Shown one piece after another: positions 41,702 to 50,350 of a DNA stretch of 51,465 bases (position 1 is its first letter; each line of letters begins with the position of its first letter). Made by a program: the position numbers and the translations under genes. The stretch is from Rhodospirillales bacterium (GTDB lineage Bacteria; Pseudomonadota; Alphaproteobacteria; Micavibrionales; Micavibrionaceae): the NCBI GenBank assembly GCA_020638395.1, contig JACKIP010000011.1:1-51465 (forward strand), read 5' to 3'. The notes under the pieces were generated by a model. That model ran no database searches. It was not told the DNA's origin and saw only the letters and a program-made list of their open reading frames with translations.

Positions 41702-42472
41702 ATGGCCTGTTTTGTTTCTCCGTCTCTTCGCAACCCGCTCGGTATTCTGGGCACACTGGCAACCGTTTTTCTTCTCGGTGCCTGCAGCTCGACGCAACAC
41801 GCGCAATCCTACGATGTCTATGATCCGTTTGAAGATGCCAACCGGACCGTTTTTGCGATCAATGATAAACTGGACAAGGCTGTTGCCAAACCGATTGCCA
41901 AGACCTATCAGGTTGTCCTGCCGGAACCGGCGCGTGTGGGAGTCCGCAACGTCCTGCGCAACCTGAATACGCCGGTCAATGCCGGAAATCAGTTGTTACA
42001 GGGAGATTTAAGCGGCACTGCAACCGATCTGGGACGCGCCCTGATTAACACCACCGCCGGAATCGGCGGTCTGTTCGATGTTGCCGGATATCTTGGTCTG
42101 GAATACGAACCCGAAGATTTTGGTCAGACTCTTGCCGTCTGGGGCATTGATAACGGACCTTACTTTATTATTCCTATCCTTGGCCCTTCGACCCTGCGGG
42201 ATAGCACCGGACGTCTGGTCGATACTTATGCCGATCCGTTGTCGCATTACCTCCAGAACACCCACCGCGAAGAGTGGCTATATACCCGCTGGGGCGTTTC
42301 TCTGGTCGATCAGCGCGAATCAGTTCTGGATGTTCTGGATGATCTGGAAGCCAGCTCAATTGACTACTATGCTGTGATGAGATCTTCTTATATCCAGTAC
42401 CGGGCCGCCATGGTTCGGGATGAGAGCGGAGCAACCGGTCACGTTGAAATTCCCGATTACGAAGATGAATAA
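41702..42472 (+). CDS. mlaA: Outer-membrane lipoprotein MlaA (VacJ)
   Basis: Lipoprotein that removes misplaced phospholipids from the outer leaflet of the outer membrane and hands them to MlaC. From the start at 41702 (GAGGA eight bases upstream) it is 256 aa; an ATG-like start further upstream at 41657 lacks such a site. The signal peptide ends in a lipobox, LLGACSS. Family signatures are YDPFEDANRTVFAINDKLDK, PEPARVGVRNVLRNLNTPVN, DFGQTLAVWGIDNGPYFIIP and GPSTLRDSTGRLVD. mlaC follows 71 bases later; the ABC transporter genes mlaF, mlaE and mlaD are absent here. Confidence 0.95.
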   Translation: MACFVSPSLRNPLGILGTLATVFLLGACSSTQHAQSYDVYDPFEDANRTVFAINDKLDKAVAKPIAKTYQVVLPEPARVGVRNVLRNLNTPVNAGNQLLQGDLSGTATDLGRALINTTAGIGGLFDVAGYLGLEYEPEDFGQTLAVWGIDNGPYFIIPILGPSTLRDSTGRLVDTYADPLSHYLQNTHREEWLYTRWGVSLVDQRESVLDVLDDLEASSIDYYAVMRSSYIQYRAAMVRDESGATGHVEIPDYEDE

Positions 42473-42543
42473 TTAAGAACAGGCTTGATTTTTCTGCAAG
42501 AACCCAATATTTATCTTTGTAGCCTAGGAAAGTTATACGCTTA

Positions 42544-43218
42544 ATGATGAAGCATGCCCTGTTAACGACTGCTGTGGTTTTTCCCCTGTCCCTCCTGTCC
42601 GGAGACGGATTCGCGGGCGGTTGGGCACAAAAACTCGATAAGGATCTCAGATCCCGCACCCCCATTCTGATTACGATTGGCGCGTCGGACGAGGTTGTGC
42701 AGGGAGCGCAGAATTTTATTCAGAACGTCTCCAGCCGCGGCCTGAATTTTCTCAAGAACAAACAACTCTCCGAAGACCAGCGCAAAAAAGAGTTTCGCAC
42801 GCTGCTGCGTGACAGCTTCGATCTGAAAACCATCGCCCGCTTTGCGATGGGCCGGTACTGGCGGCAGGCAACGGACGAGCAGAAAAAAGAATATATGTCT
42901 TTATTCGAAGACATGGTGATCGACACCTATTCCCAGCGTTTTGCCGAATATCAGGGGCAGGATATCTCGATTGATAAAGCCCGCGCCGAAGGCGATAAAG
43001 ACGCGATTGTGAATTCACAGATCGTGTCCGGAAACGGCAGCCCGAATGTTTTGCTCGACTGGCGCGTTCGCTATAAAGACGGCGAATACCGGATTGTTGA
43101 CGTTCTGGTCGAAGGGGTCAGTATGACCCTGACCCAGCGCTCGGAATTCTCCTCCATCATCCAGCGCGGCGGTGGAAACATTGAAGCCTTGCTGGCAAAA
43201 TTGCGCGACCGTAAATAA
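42544..43218 (+). CDS. mlaC: Phospholipid-binding periplasmic protein MlaC
   Basis: Soluble periplasmic carrier that moves phospholipids between MlaA in the outer membrane and MlaFEDB in the inner membrane. It has a signal peptide (ALLTTAVVFPLSLLSGDGFA) and the Tgt2/MlaC fold: FRTLLRDSFDLKTIARFAMG near 80, YWRQATDEQKKEYMSLFEDM near 102, then DWRVRYKDGEYRIVDVLVEG near 165 and SMTLTQRSEFSSIIQRGGG near 190, which are the most conserved family segments. The 224 aa length is typical. It converges tail to tail with trmJ with only five bases between the stops and no obvious terminator. Confidence 0.94.
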   Translation: MMKHALLTTAVVFPLSLLSGDGFAGGWAQKLDKDLRSRTPILITIGASDEVVQGAQNFIQNVSSRGLNFLKNKQLSEDQRKKEFRTLLRDSFDLKTIARFAMGRYWRQATDEQKKEYMSLFEDMVIDTYSQRFAEYQGQDISIDKARAEGDKDAIVNSQIVSGNGSPNVLLDWRVRYKDGEYRIVDVLVEGVSMTLTQRSEFSSIIQRGGGNIEALLAKLRDRK

Positions 43219-43223
43219 ATAAC

Positions 43224-43949
43224 TCAGCTCTCTCCCTTTGTCAGGGCGGTCAGAACTCCTTGCAGAGTCTGAACTTCCTGTTCCGTCAGCTCATTCCGTG
43301 TGAAGATATTACTGATATTGCGGACAATATGCGGACGCAGCCCCTCTGCACGGAAAAAGCCTCCTTGTTCCAGATGAGCTTCCAGCCGGGTAAGAAACCG
43401 TTGCACCTCTTCCTGTGTTGCCGGGGGAGACTCTCCCCGGTTCAGGCGGCGGGTTTCTGTATCATCGCCATATTTAAACCATTCATACGCCATCAGCACC
43501 ACGCTTTGCGCCAGATTGATTGAGGAAAAATCCGGATGGACCGGTACGGTAATAATTCCCTGCGCCCGCGCAACCTCTTCATTTTCCAGCCCGTTCCGTT
43601 CCCGTCCGAACAATACCGCCGTTTTCCAGCCTTCTGCTGCCCGCGTGCCGAGCTCCTGCACTGCCGTTTGCGGAGTGTAGACGGTCTTGACCATATCGCG
43701 CCGCCGGGCGGTGGTCGCCAGAAGAAATCGGATGTCCCCCAACGCGTCCGCGAGAGTCTCGAAAACCTGTACAGACACCATCGTGTCAAAAGCGCCTGAA
43801 GCGGTTGCGGTCGCCCGTTCATTTGGCCAGCCATCTCTGGGAGCCACCAGCCGCAGCTCCCGCAGACCAAAATTTGCCATCGCTCTTGCAGCGGCCCCAA
43901 TATTTTCGCCCATCTGCGGCGCCATCAAAATAAAAACCGGATCACTCAT
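43224..43949 (-). CDS. trmJ: TrmJ-type tRNA methyltransferase (SPOUT)
   Basis: SPOUT-class SAM-dependent RNA methyltransferase of the TrmH/TrmJ group; TrmJ makes 2'-O-methyl C/U at position 32 of tRNA. The knot domain has MAPQMGENIGAAARAMANFG near 9-28, LFGRERNGLENEEVARAQG near 113-131 and HPDFSSINLAQSVVLMAYEW near 138-157. The C-terminal extension of about 75 residues (ATQEEVQRFLTRLEAHLEQG and FTRNELTEQEVQTLQG) is the TrmJ-specific dimerisation part. The 241 aa length matches. It is divergent from putA. A different RNA target cannot be excluded. Confidence 0.9.
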   Translation of the reverse strand: MSDPVFILMAPQMGENIGAAARAMANFGLRELRLVAPRDGWPNERATATASGAFDTMVSVQVFETLADALGDIRFLLATTARRRDMVKTVYTPQTAVQELGTRAAEGWKTAVLFGRERNGLENEEVARAQGIITVPVHPDFSSINLAQSVVLMAYEWFKYGDDTETRRLNRGESPPATQEEVQRFLTRLEAHLEQGGFFRAEGLRPHIVRNISNIFTRNELTEQEVQTLQGVLTALTKGES

Positions 43950-43995
43950 CGTGCGGGCAGCATAGAAAATTATCTCCTGAATTGAAAATTGTTTT

Positions 43996-44023
43996 TTGCA
44001 CTTTCAGAAAGAGGTCGTAGACT
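43996..44023 (+). promoter_or_regulatory. Possible putA promoter
   Basis: TTGCAC (43996-44001) and TAGACT (44018-44023) with a 16-base spacer lie just before the putA ATG. The -10 is only nine bases from the start codon, so a transcript from it would be almost leaderless. A weak match, offered as a candidate. Confidence 0.3.
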
Positions 44024-44032
44024 GATAGCACC

Positions 44033-47002
44033 ATGGATCATATTCCCGCCTATGTTTCTGCGAAATTCAAAAATGAGGCCGATGCTGTTGCCATTCTGCT
44101 TCAGGAGCTTGACTGGAGCGACGGCCTTGCCCGGCGGACGCAGGAACGGGCGATCTCCCTGATCGAGGCGGTCCGGAACGCCCCGGCCCAGAGCGGCCTT
44201 CTTGAAAGTTTTTTACAGCAATATCCTCTGGAATCGGAGGCCGGGCGCGCCCTGATGACTCTGGCGGAAGCGTTCCTCCGTATTCCCGACAGCGCCACCC
44301 GCAATGCGCTGGTTCGTGACCGGTTGCAAGCTGCGGACTGGGGGCAGGGCAAAAGCCCCGCCGACTGGTTCACCCGCTTTGCCGGAGTCGGGCTGATGGC
44401 CTCCAAAGGAACTCTGAACAGCGTGCTCGGAAAGCTGGGAGAGCCGTTTATCCGTAAGGGCGTCGAAGGGGCGATGAAAAAAATGGGCCAGCAGTTTGTG
44501 CTGGGCGAAACGATTGATAAAGCTTTGCAGGTCGCCCGCGACCATCCGCAGGATGATTATTCCTTTGATATGCTGGGGGAAGGCGCCCGGACGGACGCCG
44601 ATGCGGAAAAATATTTCAATGCCTATGTCTCTGCTATTGAAGCCCTCGGCCGGGCGCAATTGCCCTCCCGCGCAGGTATCTCGGTCAAGCTGTCCGCGCT
44701 GCATCCCCGTTATGAGGTTGCGCAGAAAGAACATTGCCTGCCCGCCCTGAGTGAAAAACTGCAGGCTCTGTGTGATCTGGCGGCAACCTATAATCTGGCA
44801 CTGACCGTCGATGCGGAAGAAGCCGACCGGCTGGAACTCTCCCTCGAAATTTTTGACCATGTTCTGCGCTCCATTCCCAAAGACTGGGAAAAATTTGGTC
44901 TGGCCCTGCAGGCCTACCAGAAACGCGCCCTGCCTCTGATTGACCATCTGGCCTTGCTAACCGAACAGGCCGGGCGTAAAATCCGGGTGCGTCTGGTCAA
45001 GGGGGCGTATTGGGATACGGAGATTAAACGGGCACAGGTTCTGGGATTGCCGGACTTCCCAGTCTTTACTCGGAAATGTAATACCGATTTATCTTACCTC
45101 ACCTGCGCGCAGAAACTCCTGCAATATCCAAAGCTGTTTTACCCGATGTTCGGGACGCATAATGCGTACACCATCGCTGCGATTTCTTTGCTGGCTGAGC
45201 AGCCGGGAGCGGGACTTTATGAATTTCAACGTCTGCACGGCATGGGCGAGATGCTTTATCGCAGTGCCCGCAAAACCCTGAATGTTCCTGTGACCGTTTA
45301 TGCCCCGGTCGGCGCGCATCAGGACCTCCTGCCCTATCTTGTCCGCCGTCTGCTTGAAAACGGCGCAAATACCTCCTTCGTCCATCACCTTATGGATTCT
45401 TCCATCGCGCCGTCCCAGCTGGCAGGCGATCCGGTGCTTGCCGCCAAAGCGACAGAGACCAAACGTCACCGCGCAATTGACGTCCCGCAGGCTATTTTTC
45501 CAAACCGCGTCAATTCCTCCGGACTTGATCTGAGTGACCCGCGCACTGTTCTGGAGCTCACGAAAACTCTGGAGCGTTATAAAAAGGCGGTGATGGCGCC
45601 CGCCGCGCCGGACACGTCGTTTAGCGAGATTACCACCCTGTTTCTCACAGCCCGCAGTGCCGGCAAGATCTGGAACAAAACAACTGCGAGCGCCCGTGCG
45701 GCGCTTCTTGTAAAGACCGCAGAGCTATTCGAAAAACACAAATATGAGCTGATGGCATATCTTGTCTATGAGGGGCGCAAAACTCTGCGCGATGCGGATA
45801 GCGAGGTCCGCGAAGCCATTGATTTTTGCCGCTATTATGCCGCGCAGGGAGCTTCCCTGTTTTCGGAAGAGGGGGACCTTCTGCCCGGCCCGACCGGAGA
45901 GCATAACCTGCTGCGGCATGAGCCTCGCGGTACGTTTTTGTGCATCAGTCCGTGGAATTTCCCGCTTGCCATTTTTACCGGGCAACTCGCCGCGGCTCTG
46001 ATGGCCGGTAATACCGTCATTGCAAAACCGGCAGAGCAAACTCCGAAAATTGCCGGAAAAGTTCTGGAACTGATGCTGAAAGCCGGGCTGCCCAAAGGCG
46101 TTTTGCAACTTGCTTACGGTGCCGGCGAGCTGGGAGCTGAGCTGACCCGGCACCCCGATGTCGCCGGAATTGCCTTCACCGGATCGACCAGCGTCGCCCG
46201 CCTGATTAACAGATCTCTGGCCGCCAAGGACGGACCGATTGTGCCGCTGATTGCCGAAACCGGGGGGCAGAATGCCATGATTGTGGACAGCACCGCCCTG
46301 CCGGAACAGGTTGTCGATGATGTCATCCGCAGTGCCTTTGGCTCTGCCGGGCAGCGCTGCTCTGCCCTGCGGGTTCTATATGTACAGAATGAAATTGCCG
46401 ATAAAGTGATTGAGATGCTGCAGGGCGCGATGCTGGAGCTTAACATCGGAGATCCCGCCTTCCTATCCTCGGATATCGGCCCGGTTATTGACGGGGATGC
46501 TCATAATAAACTGACCCACCACAAAAAATTTCTGGACGCCAATGCCCGGAAAATCGGGGAAACGCCGCTGCCGCCGGATCTGGAGGGGACGGATGATTTC
46601 TATTTTGCCCCCTGTGCATTCGAGATTAAATCCATGGAAATTCTGGAAGAAGAAATCTTTGGCCCGATATTGCACGTTATCCGCTATAATATAGATAGTC
46701 TGGAATATGTCCTGCGGGAAATCAATCAGAGCGGCTATGGCCTGACATTCGGTCTGCATAGCCGTTTATCCGGGCGCATACAGGATATTTCCAGCGCGCT
46801 CAAAGCCGGGAACCTGTACATCAATCGCAGCATGATCGGGGCCGTGGTTGGCTCGCAACCATTCGGAGGCCGCGGCCTGTCCGGAACCGGGCCAAAAGCC
46901 GGAGGACCGAATTACCTGAAGGCATTCGCCACTGAAAAAGTGATCTCGACCGATACGACCGCCAGCGGCGGCAATGCCTCTCTTGTATCTTTGCAGGAAT
47001 AA
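44033..47002 (+). CDS. putA: Bifunctional proline/P5C dehydrogenase PutA
   Basis: Oxidises proline to glutamate in two steps: FAD-dependent proline dehydrogenase (to P5C, electrons to quinone) and NAD-dependent glutamate-semialdehyde dehydrogenase. At 989 aa it is the short PutA form without the N-terminal ribbon-helix-helix DNA-binding domain, so it is not a self-repressor. The PRODH barrel (about residues 120-430) shows AGISVKLSALHPRYE, RVRLVKGAYWDTEIKRAQ and YAPVGAHQDLLPYLVRRLLE. The ALDH part (about 510-980) shows SPWNFPLAIFTGQLAAALMA, AETGGQNAMIVDS and the catalytic Cys in FGSAGQRCSALRVL. The last residues end in a short Ser/Gly tail. purD begins 16 bases after the stop. Confidence 0.96.
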   Translation: MDHIPAYVSAKFKNEADAVAILLQELDWSDGLARRTQERAISLIEAVRNAPAQSGLLESFLQQYPLESEAGRALMTLAEAFLRIPDSATRNALVRDRLQAADWGQGKSPADWFTRFAGVGLMASKGTLNSVLGKLGEPFIRKGVEGAMKKMGQQFVLGETIDKALQVARDHPQDDYSFDMLGEGARTDADAEKYFNAYVSAIEALGRAQLPSRAGISVKLSALHPRYEVAQKEHCLPALSEKLQALCDLAATYNLALTVDAEEADRLELSLEIFDHVLRSIPKDWEKFGLALQAYQKRALPLIDHLALLTEQAGRKIRVRLVKGAYWDTEIKRAQVLGLPDFPVFTRKCNTDLSYLTCAQKLLQYPKLFYPMFGTHNAYTIAAISLLAEQPGAGLYEFQRLHGMGEMLYRSARKTLNVPVTVYAPVGAHQDLLPYLVRRLLENGANTSFVHHLMDSSIAPSQLAGDPVLAAKATETKRHRAIDVPQAIFPNRVNSSGLDLSDPRTVLELTKTLERYKKAVMAPAAPDTSFSEITTLFLTARSAGKIWNKTTASARAALLVKTAELFEKHKYELMAYLVYEGRKTLRDADSEVREAIDFCRYYAAQGASLFSEEGDLLPGPTGEHNLLRHEPRGTFLCISPWNFPLAIFTGQLAAALMAGNTVIAKPAEQTPKIAGKVLELMLKAGLPKGVLQLAYGAGELGAELTRHPDVAGIAFTGSTSVARLINRSLAAKDGPIVPLIAETGGQNAMIVDSTALPEQVVDDVIRSAFGSAGQRCSALRVLYVQNEIADKVIEMLQGAMLELNIGDPAFLSSDIGPVIDGDAHNKLTHHKKFLDANARKIGETPLPPDLEGTDDFYFAPCAFEIKSMEILEEEIFGPILHVIRYNIDSLEYVLREINQSGYGLTFGLHSRLSGRIQDISSALKAGNLYINRSMIGAVVGSQPFGGRGLSGTGPKAGGPNYLKAFATEKVISTDTTASGGNASLVSLQE

Positions 47003-47018
47003 GGGCATAGTGGCGCCC

Positions 47019-48290
47019 ATGAATATTCTTTTGATCGGATCGGGAGGGCGCGAACACGCGCTGGCATGGAAACTTGCGCGATCTCCCTTGTGTGACACCC
47101 TGTACTGCGCGCCCGGCAATGCCGGAATTGCCCAAAATGCTACATGCGTACCGCTGGATATCGGTGCACCCCAGTCTGTGATTGGCTTTGCCCGTGACAA
47201 TGAGATTGATCTGGTGGTCGTCGGACCGGAAACTCCTCTGGTGGAGGGATTGGCAGATCATCTAACAGACGCGGGGATTTTATGCTTTGGGGCCTCCAAA
47301 GCCGCCGCACGTCTGGAAGGCTCCAAAGCTTTTATGAAAGATCTGTGCAGGAAATATCACATTCCCACCGCCGCCTATGGGCGCTTTACGGACCCCGCCA
47401 CCGCCAAAGAGTTTATCCGGCAGAATACCCTGCCGATCGTGGTCAAGGCCGATGGGCTGGCGGCCGGAAAAGGCGTGATTATCTGCACCACTCAGGACGA
47501 AGCGTACAGCGCCGTCGATGACATGCTCTCCGGACAGAAATTCGGACAGGCCGGAGCTGAAGTCGTGATTGAAGAATTTCTCGACGGGGAAGAGGTCAGC
47601 TATTTCGCTCTGGCAGACGGCAAAACAGTCCTGCCCCTGACCGGCGCGCAGGATCACAAACGCGCCTATGACGGAGATCAGGGACCAAATACCGGGGGCA
47701 TGGGGGCGTATTCGCCGCCGCCGCTTTTGACCAAAGAGCTGGAAGAAAAAATTCTGACGCGCATCGTTCGCCCGACCATTGACGCGATGGCCGCCGAGGG
47801 ATGCCCGTTTACCGGTGTTTTGTTCGCCGGGGTGATGGTGAAGGACGGAGAGCCAACCCTTTTGGAACATAATGTCCGCTTCGGCGACCCGGAGTGTCAG
47901 GTCTTAATGATGCGCCTGAATGCCGATCTTGCAGATATTCTGCTCGCCGCTGCAAAAGGAGAGCTGGAAACAGTCGCCCCCCGCGTTTCATGGCACCCTC
48001 TGGCGGCCATTACCGTCGTTATGGCTGCGCAGGGCTATCCGGACGCGTATGAAAAAGGCACAGAGATCCGCAATATAGATCTGGCCGAACTGCCCGCGGA
48101 TGTGAAAGTTTTTCACGCGGGCACCAGATCAGAGCACGGTAAAATTCTGAGCCACGGCGGCCGTGTCCTGAACGTCACCGCGATTGGCGAGACCATCCAG
48201 ACCGCCCGGACAAAAGCGTACGAAGCCTGCGCCAAAATTGACTGGCCCGAAGGATTCTACCGGAAAGATATCGCCTGGCGGGCGTTGTAG
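47019..48290 (+). CDS. purD: Phosphoribosylamine-glycine ligase PurD
   Basis: ATP-grasp enzyme of de novo purine synthesis that joins glycine to phosphoribosylamine, giving GAR. Starting at 47019 (MNILLIGSGGREHALAWKLA) it is 423 aa; the frame is open upstream into the end of putA, but that part has no family similarity. ATP-grasp motifs are LPIVVKADGLAAGKGVIICT near 137, VVIEEFLDGEEVSYFALAD near 183, DGDQGPNTGGMGAYSPPP near 220 and the Mg-binding EHNVRFGDPECQVLMMRL near 280. It probably shares a transcript with putA. It is the last ordinary chromosomal gene before the AT-rich block. Confidence 0.96.
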   Translation: MNILLIGSGGREHALAWKLARSPLCDTLYCAPGNAGIAQNATCVPLDIGAPQSVIGFARDNEIDLVVVGPETPLVEGLADHLTDAGILCFGASKAAARLEGSKAFMKDLCRKYHIPTAAYGRFTDPATAKEFIRQNTLPIVVKADGLAAGKGVIICTTQDEAYSAVDDMLSGQKFGQAGAEVVIEEFLDGEEVSYFALADGKTVLPLTGAQDHKRAYDGDQGPNTGGMGAYSPPPLLTKELEEKILTRIVRPTIDAMAAEGCPFTGVLFAGVMVKDGEPTLLEHNVRFGDPECQVLMMRLNADLADILLAAAKGELETVAPRVSWHPLAAITVVMAAQGYPDAYEKGTEIRNIDLAELPADVKVFHAGTRSEHGKILSHGGRVLNVTAIGETIQTARTKAYEACAKIDWPEGFYRKDIAWRAL

Positions 48291-48318
48291 AGCAAGGCTC
48301 CTACCACTCCTCAATTTC

Positions 48319-48358
48319 GTCATTACACGGCTTTCGAAGAAAGTCCGTGTAATCCATA
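48319..48358. repeat. CGTCATTACACGG...AATCCATA palindrome
   Basis: Hairpin with ACACGG/CCGTGT outer stem and CTTTC/GAAAG inner stem, framed by CGTCATT and AATCCATA. It shares the framing words and the ACACGG stem with the repeat at 28940-29000. It lies just after purD. Confidence 0.75.
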
Positions 48359-48408
48359 TGTCGATATATAGCGATCTAGCCCGTATTTCGCGGTCAAATA
48401 TGAATGGG

Positions 48409-48528
48409 GATGAATGTCGGTGAAAAGAAAAATGGTGCGCGGGGCGGGATACAACCTGATTATTATCTAATTGTTACAACAGCATTTTTTCTTTTTATAT
48501 TTAAAAAATGCCCCTAATTATGCCCCCA
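48409..48528 (-). other. Right att-like site: arm motif plus tRNA 3'-end core
   Basis: Inverted copy of the left site. The core at 48409-48451, read on the minus strand, is TATCCCGCCCCGCGCACCA followed by TTTTTCTTTTCAC and ACATTCATC; it matches 4480-4522 over 43 bases with two mismatches. The arm motif at 48509-48528 is identical over 20 bases to 4403-4422, and the spacer is 57 bases at both sites. On this copy GGTTGTATCCC just inside the core resembles a degenerate tRNA T loop. The stretch 48291-48591 holds this site, a palindrome and AT-rich DNA, with no gene I can support. Confidence 0.75.
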
Positions 48529-48591
48529 TAAGAGTATTTATTCTTATTTTTGTTTGCCTCATAACCTTACTCAAGCATACATTATGATACC

Positions 48592-49281
48592 ATGAAAAAG
48601 GTTTCTATATTTGAAATTTTTATTTTTACCTTATTCGGCTTGACGGCAATCTTTGGGGGAGTCGGATTAATTTATTTTCCTGATAATTTTACAGCTCCTC
48701 TAAATGCCTGTTTATCAATTGGAACTGGGGGAATTGTATCTTTCATTTTTTATTATGGGGTTACAAAACGTTTAGAAAACAGTAAACATAATATCATAAA
48801 AATGGGGGCGTTACGTGCTTATCAGGATGCTAAATATAATATTGCTATAGCTATTATTCATGCCAGTCAGAAGGGAGGTCGAAAAGACCTCCAAGCTGAT
48901 ACGGCTACGATAAATGCTGTATTATCAGTTAAGGGTTTCAAGGCTTTATTTCGAGGTGGTAGAGAGTATAATGAAGGATATTACGCCTTTATAAATCAAA
49001 TGAGTGAAAAAACGCCCGAATTTGAAGAAATCATATTTAATCTAAAAATAATAAACCGCGCTATTCAGCGTATTGTAGATGTGACCCATATTGAAGATAG
49101 AAATGCTTACGATCAATTCATTCGCTTAGATTCAATTATTAGAAGAATTGAAAATAATGGTGCTGGATATGATGAGAGCAAGAGGCTCTGCCAATTTATT
49201 TGGGAAATTTTTGCAGGCTGGAGTCATACAGAAGGTGACTATGGCTATGATCTTATTGAGAAAATGATTGAAGCTATATGA
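48592..49281 (+). CDS. Membrane protein of unknown function
   Basis: I do not recognise this 229-aa protein. It has two N-terminal transmembrane helices (about residues 5-27, IFIFTLFGLTAIFGGVGLIYF, and 37-54, LSIGTGGIVSFIFYYGV), then a mostly helical cytoplasmic part with many Lys, Asp and Asn residues (HIEDRNAYDQFIRLDSIIRR, CQFIWEIFAGWSHTEGDYGY). The codons end mainly in A or T, unlike the genes up to purD, which points to horizontal origin. It is the first gene inside the AT-rich block beyond the right att-like site. Two membrane helices plus a helical domain is a layout seen in effector proteins of some defence systems, but I have no specific match. Confidence 0.7.
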   Translation: MKKVSIFEIFIFTLFGLTAIFGGVGLIYFPDNFTAPLNACLSIGTGGIVSFIFYYGVTKRLENSKHNIIKMGALRAYQDAKYNIAIAIIHASQKGGRKDLQADTATINAVLSVKGFKALFRGGREYNEGYYAFINQMSEKTPEFEEIIFNLKIINRAIQRIVDVTHIEDRNAYDQFIRLDSIIRRIENNGAGYDESKRLCQFIWEIFAGWSHTEGDYGYDLIEKMIEAI

Positions 49282-49399
49282 TTTTCCAAAATCATTTCTT
49301 GTTTAAATTGCACATCATAGTTACAAAGAAAACAGGTTGTTCTGTTATTGAAATGACTTGGGGCTTTGTTTGGAATTATTAGAAACAAAAGGGACAAAC

Positions 49400-49996
49400 A
49401 TGAATAAAGTATTTTTGCAGATTTTAATATTGTCTAGCTTTTTTTTATCAGCATGTGCAACGTCTAAACCAAAGCCGCTTTCACGGGAAGAATATTTACA
49501 AACAACCACTAGGGAATATACAGGTTTTTCACAAGAGGAGGTTATTTCTGCTGCTGAAGAAGTTTTGAAACTAGCAGATGGTGATGATTTTATATTTTCC
49601 CATACCAAAAATGGTTTTTCTGCGACACGTAACTGGAGTGTATATGTTGTTTTAGCTGCTGCTATGGGGACTGATTTTTGGCAATTTCAAGCAGTTCCCC
49701 AAGGAGATATAATAAAAGCTGAAGTCATTGTTTCAACATCTAGTTCTGCAATAAGTGGGGCATACATGGGTAATGGAATTGCTGCCCCTATGACCATTCC
49801 AGCTGGAAGTGCTTCAGTGGCAGGAAATGCGCTTTACGATTTATTTTGGTCAAGGCTAGACTATATATTAGGCACATCTGATAAATGGAGAAGTTGTAAG
49901 GAGCAAGCACAACTTAAAAAAGTAGGGGTAATTTGGGGTAATGACGATGGCCTATGCAACTCTTTCAACGTCAAAGATATGTCTCCAAAAGAGTGA
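49400..49996 (+). CDS. Lipoprotein of unknown function
   Basis: From the start at 49400 (MNKVFLQILIL, GGGA upstream) it is 198 aa with a lipoprotein signal peptide ending in the lipobox LSAC, so it is probably anchored in the outer or inner membrane on the periplasmic side. The mature part begins ATSKPKPLSREEY, includes DGDDFIFSHTKNGFSATRNW and a Gly/Ser/Ala-rich hydrophobic stretch (SSSAISGAYMGNGIAAP), and has one more cysteine pair candidate (WRSCKEQ, DGLCNSF). I do not recognise the family. It is in the AT-rich block, 118 bases after the membrane protein gene. Confidence 0.72.
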   Translation: MNKVFLQILILSSFFLSACATSKPKPLSREEYLQTTTREYTGFSQEEVISAAEEVLKLADGDDFIFSHTKNGFSATRNWSVYVVLAAAMGTDFWQFQAVPQGDIIKAEVIVSTSSSAISGAYMGNGIAAPMTIPAGSASVAGNALYDLFWSRLDYILGTSDKWRSCKEQAQLKKVGVIWGNDDGLCNSFNVKDMSPKE

Positions 49997-50032
49997 AAAA
50001 ATAATATTCTTCAATAGTATAAGGCAACAAGA

Positions 50033-50350
50033 ATGAAACTTTTAATAATTGTACTCATAGTAATTACTTCAATTCAGCTATGCTTTTCTGCATTCATACT
50101 TATAAAGTTAGATCAGGCATCCAGTATATTATCAGAGTTTAGGCCAATTATTTCATTAGCCAGTAAGGCTGAGGATTTTTTACTTAAAAACGATAAGGTT
50201 ATTCCTACCGATAATGACAAGCCCTTTACAGCTTCCTCCAACGACTTGAAAAACAATCCTGCTATTAAACGAGATGTTGTGCCTAAGGGATGGGGAAATT
50301 CTAATGAACCGATGTCTGCAGAAGATTTCTTAAAAAAGTCTCAAGACTAA
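50033..50350 (+). CDS. Small membrane-anchored protein of unknown function
   Basis: A 105-aa protein with an N-terminal hydrophobic helix (LLIIVLIVITSIQLCFSAFILI, as residues 3-24) that is either a signal anchor or a signal peptide. A polar tail follows, with DQASSILSEFRPIISLASKAEDF and a Lys/Asp-rich end. The family is unknown. Its 3' end overlaps the convergent 84-aa gene by four bases. It has the same AT-rich composition as its neighbours and is probably part of the same element. Confidence 0.6.
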   Translation: MKLLIIVLIVITSIQLCFSAFILIKLDQASSILSEFRPIISLASKAEDFLLKNDKVIPTDNDKPFTASSNDLKNNPAIKRDVVPKGWGNSNEPMSAEDFLKKSQD

